Of a DNA stretch of 64,000 bases, positions 50,646 through 61,173 are shown one piece after another (the stretch's first letter is position 1; every line of letters begins with the position of its first letter). The stretch spans positions 21,309,001-21,373,000 of the forward strand of contig JAJNNQ010000018.1 in NCBI GenBank assembly GCA_027886175.1, written 5' to 3'. The stretch is from Phylloscopus collybita (lineage: Eukaryota > Chordata > Aves > Passeriformes > Phylloscopidae). The translations under genes were made by a program, and so were the position numbers. The notes beneath the pieces are model-generated. The model was not told the origin of the DNA, did not search any database, and saw only the letters and a list, made by a program, of their open reading frames with translations.

Positions 50646-51157
50646 CCTTTCACACAGTTGCTCTACTTCAGATTGTAGCATTGGATTTTAATGACTTCAT
50701 GCTTCCCAGTGCCTTTAGCAAGCAAGGAGAAGGCTGATGCGGATGCATAAATCCCTTCTGTCACTGCATGTCAGCATGTCAACCTGGGATTACAGCTGGC
50801 ACTGTTCTTTCTGCAGGCAATGTGATCAGAAAAGCACAAAGTTGTTCAAGCCTGTGATCCCTCAGGACAGATGTTTGTTTGCTCATTCTTACTGTGCACA
50901 CATGTGTGTTTATGAGAGAGAGACCGGGGCAGAAGGAGAGTTAGGGAGAGGGAGAGAAGAAATAAAACATAAAAACTCTGTTTGTCCAGGAGAACTGAAA
51001 TAGAACTAACCCAAGAGAGAAACGTAAATATATTAATGTCTGGGAACTCACAGCAGTGTGCAGTGCAGCAGGATTCTATTTAGCCTGAGTCTCCATCTGA
51101 GAAATATTTCTCCATCCTTCTCTGCACTACACTATACAGCTACATTTGATGTACCAT

Positions 51158-51278
51158 CAGAGGCTGGATGGGGCTTTGACCAATGTGGTCTCGTGGAAGG
51201 TGTCCCTGCCCATGGCAGGGGGTTGGAATTAGATGATCTGAAAGGTCCCTTACACCCCAAGTCCTTCTGTGCTTCTAA
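51158..51278 (+). mobile_element. CR1 LINE 3' terminal fragment, sense
   Basis: Only the last ~120 bp of the element are present: 'gaggctggatggggctttga', 'ggtctcgtggaaggtgtccc', 'tgcccatggcagggggttgg' and 'attagatgatctgaaaggtc'. This is one of the most characteristic CR1 blocks in birds. The usual terminal repeat has decayed to 'ccttctgtgcttct'. Confidence 0.88.
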
Positions 51279-51512
51279 TTAATCTTACGCCAGCAAAGGA
51301 GAAATTTACCAGGAATCATTGTTGATAAGGTTTATACTTGGATCTCATACAATCACGGAGCAATGGACACAAACAGATGAGAACAGCTCAAAATATTTGA
51401 GGATTCAGTCAGGATATACATGCCTGTGTGAACAGCTGTATACTTAGGCATGGAATTGTTGGGAAGACCAAGCTATTAGGATATGCCTGTATCTCTTAGT
51501 ATGTAATTGCTA

Positions 51513-51545
51513 TTCATAGAAAATGACATATTCATAGAAAATGTC
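51513..51545. repeat. Short direct duplication
   Basis: 'attcatagaaaatgac' is followed by 'atattcatagaaaatgtc', a near-perfect 15-bp direct repeat. Confidence 0.88.
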
Positions 51546-54500
51546 AAAGAAATACAGGGAAAACCACATGGATTGGATCTGTTTCGCACCGTAGTATCTC
51601 AGGGACTGGGACTCTAAGGCCTGTGGTAGGTGTATGGATGCAATGCCAATACTTAGGGATATTCCTCAGCCCAGGGTTCTTAAATCAGATACCAGGTGAG
51701 AACAACTAGGCAGAAAGATGTATCAGTGCCCTATGGATACTGTATCTTGGAATATTTTAAGTGATCATTCTGACATAGAGCAAATCTAGGACTGGGAAAT
51801 CATAAAGCTGATCTCCTCATGAGTTTCAGTTTATGCCATACTACCATTGTCAAAGGTTAATACAAGCTTTCCTAGCCATTCACTCTGTGTTGCAAGAATT
51901 TATCTTACAAAGAATCCTAGTCAATAGAACGAAGCTAAGAGGAAAGAACTGAGATTTGAGAATCAATACCATCAATAGAAAAAGAATCAGAGAAATAGAG
52001 AAAATTACAGATGCCGCTAAACTACCTAGGTTTTGGTTTGCTATGGTTTAAATTTGGCTGAGCAATGGGGTCAACAGTGAAGCAGAGAAACTTCTCCAGC
52101 TGCAGAAGAAGTAGAAGTATTTCCACACAATCATGTTGTCCTGAATAAAATAATGAGGGGAAAAAAGGAATCATTTGCCTTCCAACTGAGAAATACAAAT
52201 GTAATTACTTTAGATATGATACAAACACATACAGCTTACTTGACTTCATAATTCAGATCACAAACTAAATGCAAAAGTATGGCAATTTTTTTACAAGGAC
52301 AACTTCTGGGGCATATTTTTGTTGTTGCCATGGTGGGTTACTGTAATTCTCTGGACCATCAGACACTTGACAGGTATCAGACTCAATAAGCTTGATTAGA
52401 TGAACAATCAGGCTCTGGGAAGACAGAAGAGAATTCTAAATCCAGGACCATCAAAAAGAAGTGTCATCTTGACCATTAAAGCAAATTTTCTTCAAGTATT
52501 TGGTATTCATCTGTAGATTTGACATATTGGACATCTAGTCTGATTCAGAAAGACGTAAGAGTGTTGCTACACTAATTCAGCTAACAGCTGAATATATAAT
52601 ACATATAATGGTTTTTTGGACACCACCAAAATTTTTTTCCTCAAACTGTCACTACTTTCTGGTAATATTTTCTTCATCTAGTTTGTAAACAAGATAAAGT
52701 ATTTTGGCTAAATTAAAACTAGTATTGCCTCTGTGGCATATATTTGCATTTCACCTTTTACGTGATGGCTATATAGAACTAATTAAGATTGCTACAGAAG
52801 AATACTTCTTATTCCTCTCCCCTCTCACAGATCTCAAGGATTATTGGTGTGATCTTGGGTGGGAATTAGATGGTCATGGCTACTTGCACGAAGATACTTT
52901 TCTGTATTTACTCCCTTCCTTAGGTAAACTCCTCCTTTCAACCCTACTGCTGTTAAATCATATTGTGCTGTTTGTTCTGCTTTGTTACCTTACATGTTAT
53001 CATAAAGGCCCATGCATTTCCCTCTTTCTTGATGCCAAGCTGACAAATTCCAGTGCTTGAGAGACTGCCAGTGACATGGGCTTGAGGTATTTGGTGAAGT
53101 TAAAACTACAGCTCACTCTGAATGTAGTGTATTGCAAGAGCTCAGTTTTAAGAAACAAAACAGGAGCAATGGATGCTGGAAGCCGCAACATAACCACTTT
53201 TTGGTTTTTTGTTTGTCTTCTGTCTTTTCTCTCTTCTGTCCTCAAAAAACAGAATTTGGAAGACACCAAATCCCTACAACACTTCCATGAAACTCTTTGA
53301 GGATGGGGAAAGTCTGAAATAAACCACAGCTTCATTTTTTTCTGGGGAAAGCAAAACTCAAAGTACACGGCAGTTAAACTCTAAGCATAGTGGCAACATT
53401 TATGTAATTTTTATATCATGTCAGACCCTATCCCATCATCCAGTATGGAAACATATGCATTAACATGAGTATTTTTGCACGAATTCCAAAGTATGTTTGT
53501 TTGTTGATGACGCCATGTATGGAGGTTTGTATGTCAGTGGATACAGGGGAACAAAACTTGAGTGTTCATATCAGGTAGCCATATTTATCAGTTTTCCAAT
53601 CCTATAAATATATTATAGATGCTATGGCCCTGCAGTGACAAGCTACAATCAACTCTTGATTTCATCAACTTGTCATGCTTTAATCATCCCTCTTGGCAGA
53701 TCTTTCAACATATGTCACAGTACTGCCTTCAAAATGTGCTTCTCCAATTCTGTTTTATTAACCCTGTCTTTTTCTATGTTTTAGGCTAATTATAAAATGC
53801 AGTAAATCTGTCAAAGGCACTTTATATGCTGTCTCCAATTCATGCTGATAGGAAGCATCTGAGAGCTCATTTAAGTCCCACAAAATGAGTACAATATGAA
53901 AAGTCAAAATCCACAAAAAAGTATGTGACAAGAACCTTGGTGATCACATTCAGCCTACAGGGCTAATCAAAAATCACTTATCTTGTTCCTTACTCATTGC
54001 CCACTTAGAAGGACATTTGGATAAGAAAATATTAAGACCATGGTGGGATCTGGTAGCAACAAGAAAAAAAATCCCTTCAGCATGCAGATCAAGCAACACA
54101 TTTTATTAATAATTCTAAGTCATTCAGCACATAATTCATGTGCCTTTTCATGGAGACAACTGGATTCAGCCAAACTTCCTACTATTAGGAACTTGGTTTC
54201 AGAAGTGAGAAGGAGATCATAACAGCCTGAAGTCTGAGGGATGGAAGAGATTGCTGGAGGGGCACAAGAAGGCAGAAACCAAAGTTTTTGTGGGGAGTTG
54301 AAGGGTAGAAAGAAGAGGAAATGACATGCCAAAATCATTCTGCAAGACAGTGAATTTGGGGGAGGAAGACCCAGGCTCTGCAAAGCACAGGGAACTAGCA
54401 ATTTTCTCTAAGAAGGCTCCATTACTGAACATTTGTAAATCACTGAAGTGATGCAATATGAGCCATGTAGAGGTACTGTGCAGGGATAAGTACAAACTTA

Positions 54501-55751
54501 GCAAGAAAGAACTTGTTGCAATGACTCAGACATCTCAGTTAGATCTGCTTTTGAGTTTTCCTTGTTAATTTCACAATCAGCATTAAACTTTGCATCACTG
54601 AGCTCACAAGAGCTAATAATCACAACATTGCACATTATTTACAGTATCAGTGCACATGTCAGCTGAAGAAAGGATATGTAATCTTTTCCTAATTTCCCCA
54701 GTGATGCTACTATTAGATCATCTAAACTTACCTTCTTTTTCTTGTCTAATGCATTATAAATTAAATAAAGCAAAGTTGGTAGAGGTAATATCCCCTTGAT
54801 AACAGTTAAAAACAGACAAGCTTTCAGAAGCAGAAGACACAAAAAAATTACAGAAGGAGAAAACTATAATGTCACTGATTAAAAAAAACAAAACAAAACA
54901 ACCAACTATCAAGAAGAACTTATATATCCAGAAATAAGGCTGTTTTTTTCAACTGTATTGGGCTGACTCATAAAAACCATTAACCTTCAGTAATTCTGCC
55001 TTTATAAGTGAAGACTAATACAGATATCACACACTATTTCTCCACAAGTAAGGCAATCTTATTTCCTAGGCTGGTCAGCAGGTAGCAAAACAGAGCACAG
55101 AGAAGTCAGCTCAGCCTCCTGCTTCAGTCTTGGGAAATCTACTGTCTCCCCCTGCTCAGCAATAAAGCCACTGAGATGAACTCCAGCATGCACAAAGAAT
55201 CTGGATACAATCTTGTGAGACCTTCTATTTCAAGGACAAGATGGGGATAATATATAAAAATCAGCAGTCATGGGTGGGAGCTGGCCTGTATGCTTTACAT
55301 CAAACAAATCCTTGCTAAATTTTGTCTTTAACAACTACAACAACCAGTGCATTATCTGAGGAAATTCCTCATCATAACAGGCTCTTGTGTGTTTTGTGTA
55401 ATTCCTTTACAAATAACCTTGAGCCTTCTGTATGTCCTCTTAATATCTCAGGAGAGGATCTCACTTTCTCCTCCTCTCTTCCTCTCCTGCCTGCCTCACC
55501 CAGCCCCCCCTCCTCAATTATCTCTTGCTGTCTTCTGGGTGGTTATGTTTAATCTCAGGATTAGGCAGAAGCCTGCAGTTTGCTTTGAACAGCTTATCAG
55601 CTTCCAAGAGACATTTACAGGGAGAGAAAGACTCCAGTTTTGATAGCAGTAATTGTATTTAGCTTGTAAGATACAAGGCTATTTATCTCACGGCTGGGAA
55701 ATCACAGAGGGAGAGAAAGAAAACGTTGTTGATAAAAAACTAAATAAAGCC

Positions 55752-55834
55752 GAGAAGAGAAGAGAAGAGAAGAGAAGAGAAGAGAAGAGAAGAGAAGAGA
55801 AGAGAAGAGAAGAGAAGAGAAGAGAAGAGAAGAG
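55752..55834. repeat. (AGAAG)n pentanucleotide microsatellite, about 83 bp
   Basis: About 16.5 uninterrupted copies of AGAAG (GAGAA phase) form a pure purine tract on the plus strand. A 92-codon frame through it reads as KRREE repeats and is an artefact. The tract is probably length-polymorphic. Confidence 0.97.
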
Positions 55835-56250
55835 GAGTCCCTTCAGTATAATGGGGTGGGAAATGGACTTAATTGAACAAAAATATTATGCCCATTGTGG
55901 AAGAAGACTGAAAATAACAAGGGAAAGGTAATAAATGTCTTGAGTAGGACAAGAAATTACCTGTTTCAAAGCAGACCATGAAATCTTTTTCAATAGTCAC
56001 AGTTGTATAAAACTCATGGAATTTTCTTTGTAGAGATGGGTAGAACCATTTTTAGAGATACTGAGAACCAACACTGCATTTAAAGACAGCTGGATCTGTG
56101 GACATCCACAGATCTGGAAATGAAATCTGGTTTTTTTCACAGACACTTAAAATAATACCCATCATGGATGGTGGGGTGCCATGCAACACTTACTACTTAA
56201 ACCATCTTCAGGTTCCTCACTTATAAAATGCCCTTTCCATTTCACATCTG

Positions 56251-56272
56251 CAGTATTCAGTCAGTATTCAGT
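56251..56272. repeat. 11-bp tandem duplication
   Basis: Two perfect copies of 'cagtattcagt'. Confidence 0.93.
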
Positions 56273-56848
56273 CTGCTCTCACCAAAACATCTTCAAGCTT
56301 CATTTTCCCACATTGAAGTTCCTATAAAATCTTTGATGCTGGCTTAAGTTTTCCTACTGTACGATTTGATTTTTAAAGCATCTACAATAGGTTTGGGTGG
56401 GTATTTATGAAAAAAAAATTAGGATCTAGATATTTTGCCTATTAGCCTTATTAGGCTGCAACCAGTATGCTAATTTGGTACAATCAAACAAGCATACAAG
56501 CAGGGAAGAGTTAGCATCATCTCACTGAGAAACATATTCAGCACTTTGCAAAAGTATCAAAGGGGTAATGGCAATACAAAAAATGCCAGATTCCAATTGT
56601 TCCAGTACTTTTAACCTTAGAATACTTTTCCTCAAGGAAGAATAAGATGGAACCAAGCTTTCAATCTTATCAAGACAGAAACAAATACTTCAGGTTCTTT
56701 CCACCACCATAATTAATTCTCTACAGTTAAAACAGATGAGGTGAAAAAGACATCTACTTTTCCTATGTTATAGAAATGTAGCACATCATTTCAGCTGTCC
56801 CAAAACATGTCTCAAAATCCTGAAACTTTCTCAAAGATGAGAGATCAT

Positions 56849-56853
<5 letters not shown>

Positions 56854-56891
<38 letters not shown>
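56854..56891. repeat. A38 homopolymer
   Basis: An uninterrupted run of 38 A residues on the plus strand. Upstream sequence shows no recognisable retrocopy, and CR1 elements do not end in poly-A, so it is called simple sequence only. Confidence 0.97.
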
Positions 56892-56893
<2 letters not shown>

Positions 56894-57004
56894 AGAAAAA
56901 CTGATAGTCATTAGATTCTTTCTATAGCCTTTGTTGCATCATCTAACACTTAAACGTAAAACTATAACCTCTACCTGACATTCTCTATTTTTTGTGAGCA
57001 TGTA

Positions 57005-57790
57005 GTTTAGACTAGACTAGAATATTATGAAAATAGCTACAATGATTATCTAGCTCAATCAGGGATGGCCAAAAGTCAAAGCATGTTCTTAAGGGTATTG
57101 TTGAAATGCCTCTTAAATACTTACAGGCATGAGGCCTGCTGACAATCACTCTAGAAAAATGGTTCTGTTTGACCAGTCTGTCAGTAAAGTAATGCTTCCT
57201 AAGATCTATTGTGAACCTCCTCCAGCATAGCTTTGAAACATTCTTAGATGTCCCACCACTAAGTACCATGGAAAAATAGCTCAGCACCTGTCTCTGCTCC
57301 CACTCCTCAGAAAGCTGTAGAGAGAAACGTCACCCCTAGCCTGCTCTTCTTCAAACTCAACAACCCCAAAGTCCTTAGCCACTTTCCATAGGACATGCCT
57401 TCCAGCCCTGTCACCAGCTTTGTTGCTGTCCTCTGGACATTTTCATGGATGTTCACATCCTTCTCAAATTATGGGGCACTATCATGAGGTCTCACTGAGG
57501 TGAGACTACACCAATGCTGAATAGAGCAGGACAACCACTTTTTGTCTGGCTGTTTGTGCTGGTTTTTATGCTCCCCAGGATACAGTTTGCTGTTTTCCCT
57601 GTCAGGGTTGACAGATGACTCACACTGAGCCGATGCCCACCAGCACCCCAGACATATCCCTTTCTTCAGGGCTGATCTCCAGCCACTCCTCTCCCAATTC
57701 ATAAAAATGCCTGGTGTTGCTCTGCCCCAGGTGCAGAATCTGGAATTTGTTCTAGCTTAATTTTATCCCATTAATTTGTTTCACATACTA
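57005..57790 (-). mobile_element. CR1 LINE fragment, antisense, about 0.8 kb
   Basis: The complement of CR1 is seen over a long block: 'aatgcttcctaagatctatt', 'ctgctcttcttcaaactcaa', 'gtcaccagctttgttgctgt' and 'tcctctggacattttcatgg'. It continues 'gctgatctccagccactcct', 'ctctgccccaggtgcagaat' and 'ttaattttatcccatta'. The last part lies nearer the reverse-transcriptase 3' coding end. The 77- and 91-codon antisense frames here are repeat-derived. Boundaries are approximate. Confidence 0.82.
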
Positions 57791-58997
57791 TACTGGGCCA
57801 CTGTTTTTACTGTCCAGTAACAGAAACTCTGGCACTTTGAAATGACACTAAAGATAAGAGATCATCCCCAGTAATTTGGATTATTTCAGTCACAAAGCAA
57901 ACTTTAGCTCCAAGTTAATTTACTCCTGCACCATATTTCTCTAACTCTTTTCCTTTCACGAAAGTATAAAGTTCATGTTGCAGGTGACTGGAATGCAATT
58001 GGATGCTATAAAACCCAAAATGTCAGTGCTTGAGTTGTAAGTTTGTTGTCATTCTATTTTCCTTGTCTTTTATTTGAAGTTGTAAAAACAGAGCTTTGGA
58101 GCCTTTTGGTCCCACTGGGCTAGTTTCAGTTAATTTCAATTTAACTAAAGACTGTATTTTAAGTAAAGCCAATATCTTTCACTTTGCTCATTTAATGAAT
58201 ATCCAACTTTTATTTGTACTTTTCATTGAGCAAGTAATTATGAGTCTAATGTATAATCCTTCTACAAGTAATAAAACTCAGAGAGGAGCATGGAAATGCC
58301 ATTCAGAATGCAGCCCTGACTGAAGATTGCACCATGTGTGATGACAAAGAAAATACATTAGATAGTTTATAAAATTTGTAAACAGTAGGCTGTAGCACTG
58401 TGTGGAAAACCAAGCACACATGAAATTGTTCATTTTATAGACAACGCAGTGTACCCAAGCAAGCATGGTCTACAAATGCAACATTTTTTAAGCACTACAA
58501 ATAAGTGTGTTTCTAGAATTGACGTGATCCTATGTGAAACACAGAGGATTACTTAGCTACTATCACTCAAGTTTGATATAAATTTAAATTTTCAGCAGGT
58601 TCCAGTTGAAACACACTGGATTAGCCTGGGTCCATCCAACCACAAAGCTTTTACAGAGCTGAATCTCTGCTGAACACAGGTTTGGTCTTGCAGTTAGATC
58701 AAAACAATAAACAGTAAAAAACAATAATAGTGTGAGTTTGGTTTGTGAAAGACAACAAGTAATTAATTTCAAAAGCTCCTGTTCAGTCTTTTTTTTTTTT
58801 ATTTTAAATCATTGACTGCCCAGAAAATGGGACTAATAAGTATTGGTTTCCCGTAATTATTGGTTCATTGAATCTTTTCTGAATCTTAGGCATTCATAAT
58901 GCCACTCTATTATATGGATATTCTGGCATTTAACATGAAATGACAGCAAGCCACAATCCTTTCCTCTGGGAAGGCTGGAACATTGCCCTCTTCCCTT

Positions 58998-59050
58998 GGT
59001 TTTTTGTTTGTTTGCTTGTTTGTTTGTTGGTTTGCTTGGTTTTTTTTTCC
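58998..59050. repeat. T-rich (GTTT)n tract
   Basis: GTTT-type tetranucleotide repeats with GCTT variants, ending in T10. It is the opposite orientation to the A-rich tracts in the rest of the window. Confidence 0.9.
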
Positions 59051-59980
59051 CACAGCAATGTAGCATACTTTCTTCTTCTTTTTTCCTATTTTTTTTTTAA
59101 TTTGGCCATTTTTTAATTTGTTTGAAAGAACAAATAAGGGAGAAACCTGCACACACGAAGTATGGCCCCAAAAGCCTCATTTTCACAGGGACAGGCTGAA
59201 AAATTCATCATCTACAAACAGACAAAAATTGAAATACATGCACAGAAAGGAAAAGGTGTCTGGAAGATGAGGGTGTTCTTTTCTCTTAGAGTACAACTGC
59301 ATACACTCAATACTAGCCTAGAACATAAGATTAATGCTGATTCCATAAAACCCATACATCTTCTAATGAAAACACAGAAATATCTTTAGCCAAGGCAGAA
59401 GCCCAGGGTACTGAGGTAGTCCCTGAGTGTGATTTATTTTCCCGTAAAAAAAAAAAAAATCGCTACAGCATTGAGCTGAATATTTTGTTTCTTTACACCA
59501 GAGACTTACTACAGCAAGCAATATAAGAAGAAAATTTATTCATAGGGTTTGTAGTGACTGTAATTGGCTGCCAACTGGATTGGAGGTATTTTACAAAATA
59601 ATTGATGAAAGGAGCAGAAGAAAGATCCTCAGCTGGACCTTTCCTAGCCCACTTTTCTCTCAAACCAGTGGATAGCAAAGCTAGAATCTAACTCAGCATA
59701 TCTGTCATGGCATCTTCAAAAAGAATTTTTTACACAAGTAAGGTTAATAATTGAAATGTATCCTTTTGCATATACCTCACAAAACACTGACAAAGAGTGT
59801 GGTAGAGAGCAATACAGTATAGATAACCCACATTTTAAATCTGTCCTGTGTGCTTTCTGAGGGAATAGAAGAGATGAAGTTATCTCCTTGGAGTAACTTA
59901 ATAATATAATGTCACATAAATTAGTATATAATCTCAATTTAGGATATTTCCTATACTTTAAGTTTCTTCTGAACAATTCC

Positions 59981-60025
59981 TACACAACTAGCTGATTCTA
60001 GCTACACAGCTAGCTGATTTCTAGC
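59981..60025. repeat. 22/23-bp imperfect tandem duplication
   Basis: Copies at 59981-60002 and 60003-60025 share 'tacaca.ctagctgatt' and 'ctagc', differing by one substitution and one inserted T. Confidence 0.92.
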
Positions 60026-61001
60026 AAGAAATCTTCCTTCTGTCCTGAGTTACTACTGTACAACCTAGAAATAAAGATCTGAATGTTTCTTACACCCAAT
60101 ACTGAAAACCAGGAAGATTATGGCTTGATCTTAGGCAACATGAGAGTAAGAGGAACATGGTTAACACTGGAGATCTCTCCTTGTGTTCATTGTTCCTTTT
60201 ATAACCATATACATCACCACACCTCAGCTATCTAATGCACTGTCAGCACCACAAAGAGCCATCTGTCTTTCGCTTGGAGTAAGTTTGATCCTTTAGCATG
60301 GTGACATGAAGTATCATGAGGCTGTGATTTACTTGTGGTGGGATAAAACATGTGACAGTGTACCAGGAGCCAGTTATTCACTATTTCTGGTGGATTAAGG
60401 GTAATAATTTCTAAAGACACTGAATTTTTTCCACTGCATTTTGACAGAAAGTCAACTAGGAGTTGTCAGTTTTGGTTAGATGGTGTGTTAACCTTTGTAT
60501 CTGCAAACCTAAGAGAGAAATTGAAATTCAGATAAATTATGAGGCAAGCTTAAGGTCTGCTCAAATACTTGCTTAATTTTCCATGTTTCTTACATTTTTA
60601 CTCTATAATTATACAAACAGTATCTGGGCTGTGGTTAGAGTCACCGCTCCTTTTCTGTTCAAAACTTTTCTACCTTAAATATTTAGAAAATATCACAAGT
60701 AGCAAAACCAAGTTTGTCATTGAATGGCTTTGTAACTCTGTGTAGAACCAAGATTCACTTAAGAGACCTCTGAAACAGCATGATCTATGTGCATCATACC
60801 ACATGGTTGGCATGCTTATTCTTCCAGTGTAAAGGACCATTAGTTTGCTTTCCAAGAGACAGAATACGCATCACCAGGCTCAAGAATTTATTGTCAAGAT
60901 GAAGGAACAAAGATTTATATATAGCAACCAGTTGTTATTAAACATTAGTTTATAGGTACAGATACACTCAAAGAGAAAAACAAAGAGAAAAATATATGTA
61001 C

Positions 61002-61173
61002 CTGTGGGGTAGTGTTCATTCACTGGCCAGCTGTCAACCTGAAGTGTTGCATTGCCACCGTTCCTGGTAAAGCGTACTACGTGGTATTTGCCATCATTCA
61101 CAGGTGTGCTTTCCTCTTTAATAGAGATGTCCACTGTGCCAATATTGAAGACTACACCAATCTTGCCTTGCTC
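61002..61173 (-). CDS. NRXN3: Neurexin-3 exon A: middle of LNS6 domain, upstream of SS4
   Basis: Neurexins are presynaptic adhesion receptors whose LNS6 domain binds neuroligins, LRRTMs and cerebellins. Read on the minus strand, this 172-nt exon gives 57 codons plus one base. It starts [17 protein letters not shown] and ends [12 protein letters not shown], a neurexin LNS6 signature. The Ile of 'FNIGT' corresponds to the backbone Ca2+ ligand Val154 of neurexin-1beta (family knowledge). An N-glycosylation sequon (Asn-Ala-Thr) lies in 'GGNATL'. The acceptor is TTTTCTTCTTTTAG|GAG at 61175-61174, with a good pyrimidine tract. The donor is ACAG|GTACAT at 61001-61000, with a weak +5 base. The exon ends in phase 1 and joins SS4 (GC AAC) or exon C (GA CGA), giving Gly at the junction either way. 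The preceding LNS6 exon was not found in the 2.8 kb upstream. Exon identity is very firm. Assignment to NRXN3 rather than NRXN1 or NRXN2 rests mainly on exon C. Confidence 0.96.

Larger units (their letters stand above)
41427..61001 (-). other. NRXN3: NRXN3 intron between exon A and SS4 (19,575 bp)
   Basis: This large intron is bounded by a GT donor (61001-61000) and an AG acceptor (41428-41427). It holds CR1 copies at 57005-57790, 51158-51278 and, more decayed, 48620-48750. It also holds a MIR-like relic at 50485-50645, an (AGAAG)n tract at 55752-55834, an A38 run at 56854-56891 and small tandem duplications. Stretches 42000-48600, 51300-55700 and 57800-61000 contain nothing else I could recognise. 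No alternative exon with neurexin similarity was seen. Confidence 0.8.

Noticed and set aside
52704..53060. 118-codon plus-strand frame with a hydrophobic Leu-rich segment
   Set aside because: The frame lies deep in the NRXN3 intron, has no known motif and overlaps an equally long antisense frame. The hydrophobicity follows from T-rich sequence.
55653..55931. 92-codon frame with KRREE repeats
   Set aside because: Produced by the (AGAAG)n microsatellite, whose repeat has no stop in this frame.
57469..57702. 77-codon minus-strand frame
   Set aside because: It falls inside the antisense CR1 block 57005-57790 and may be a decayed piece of the element, not a host gene.
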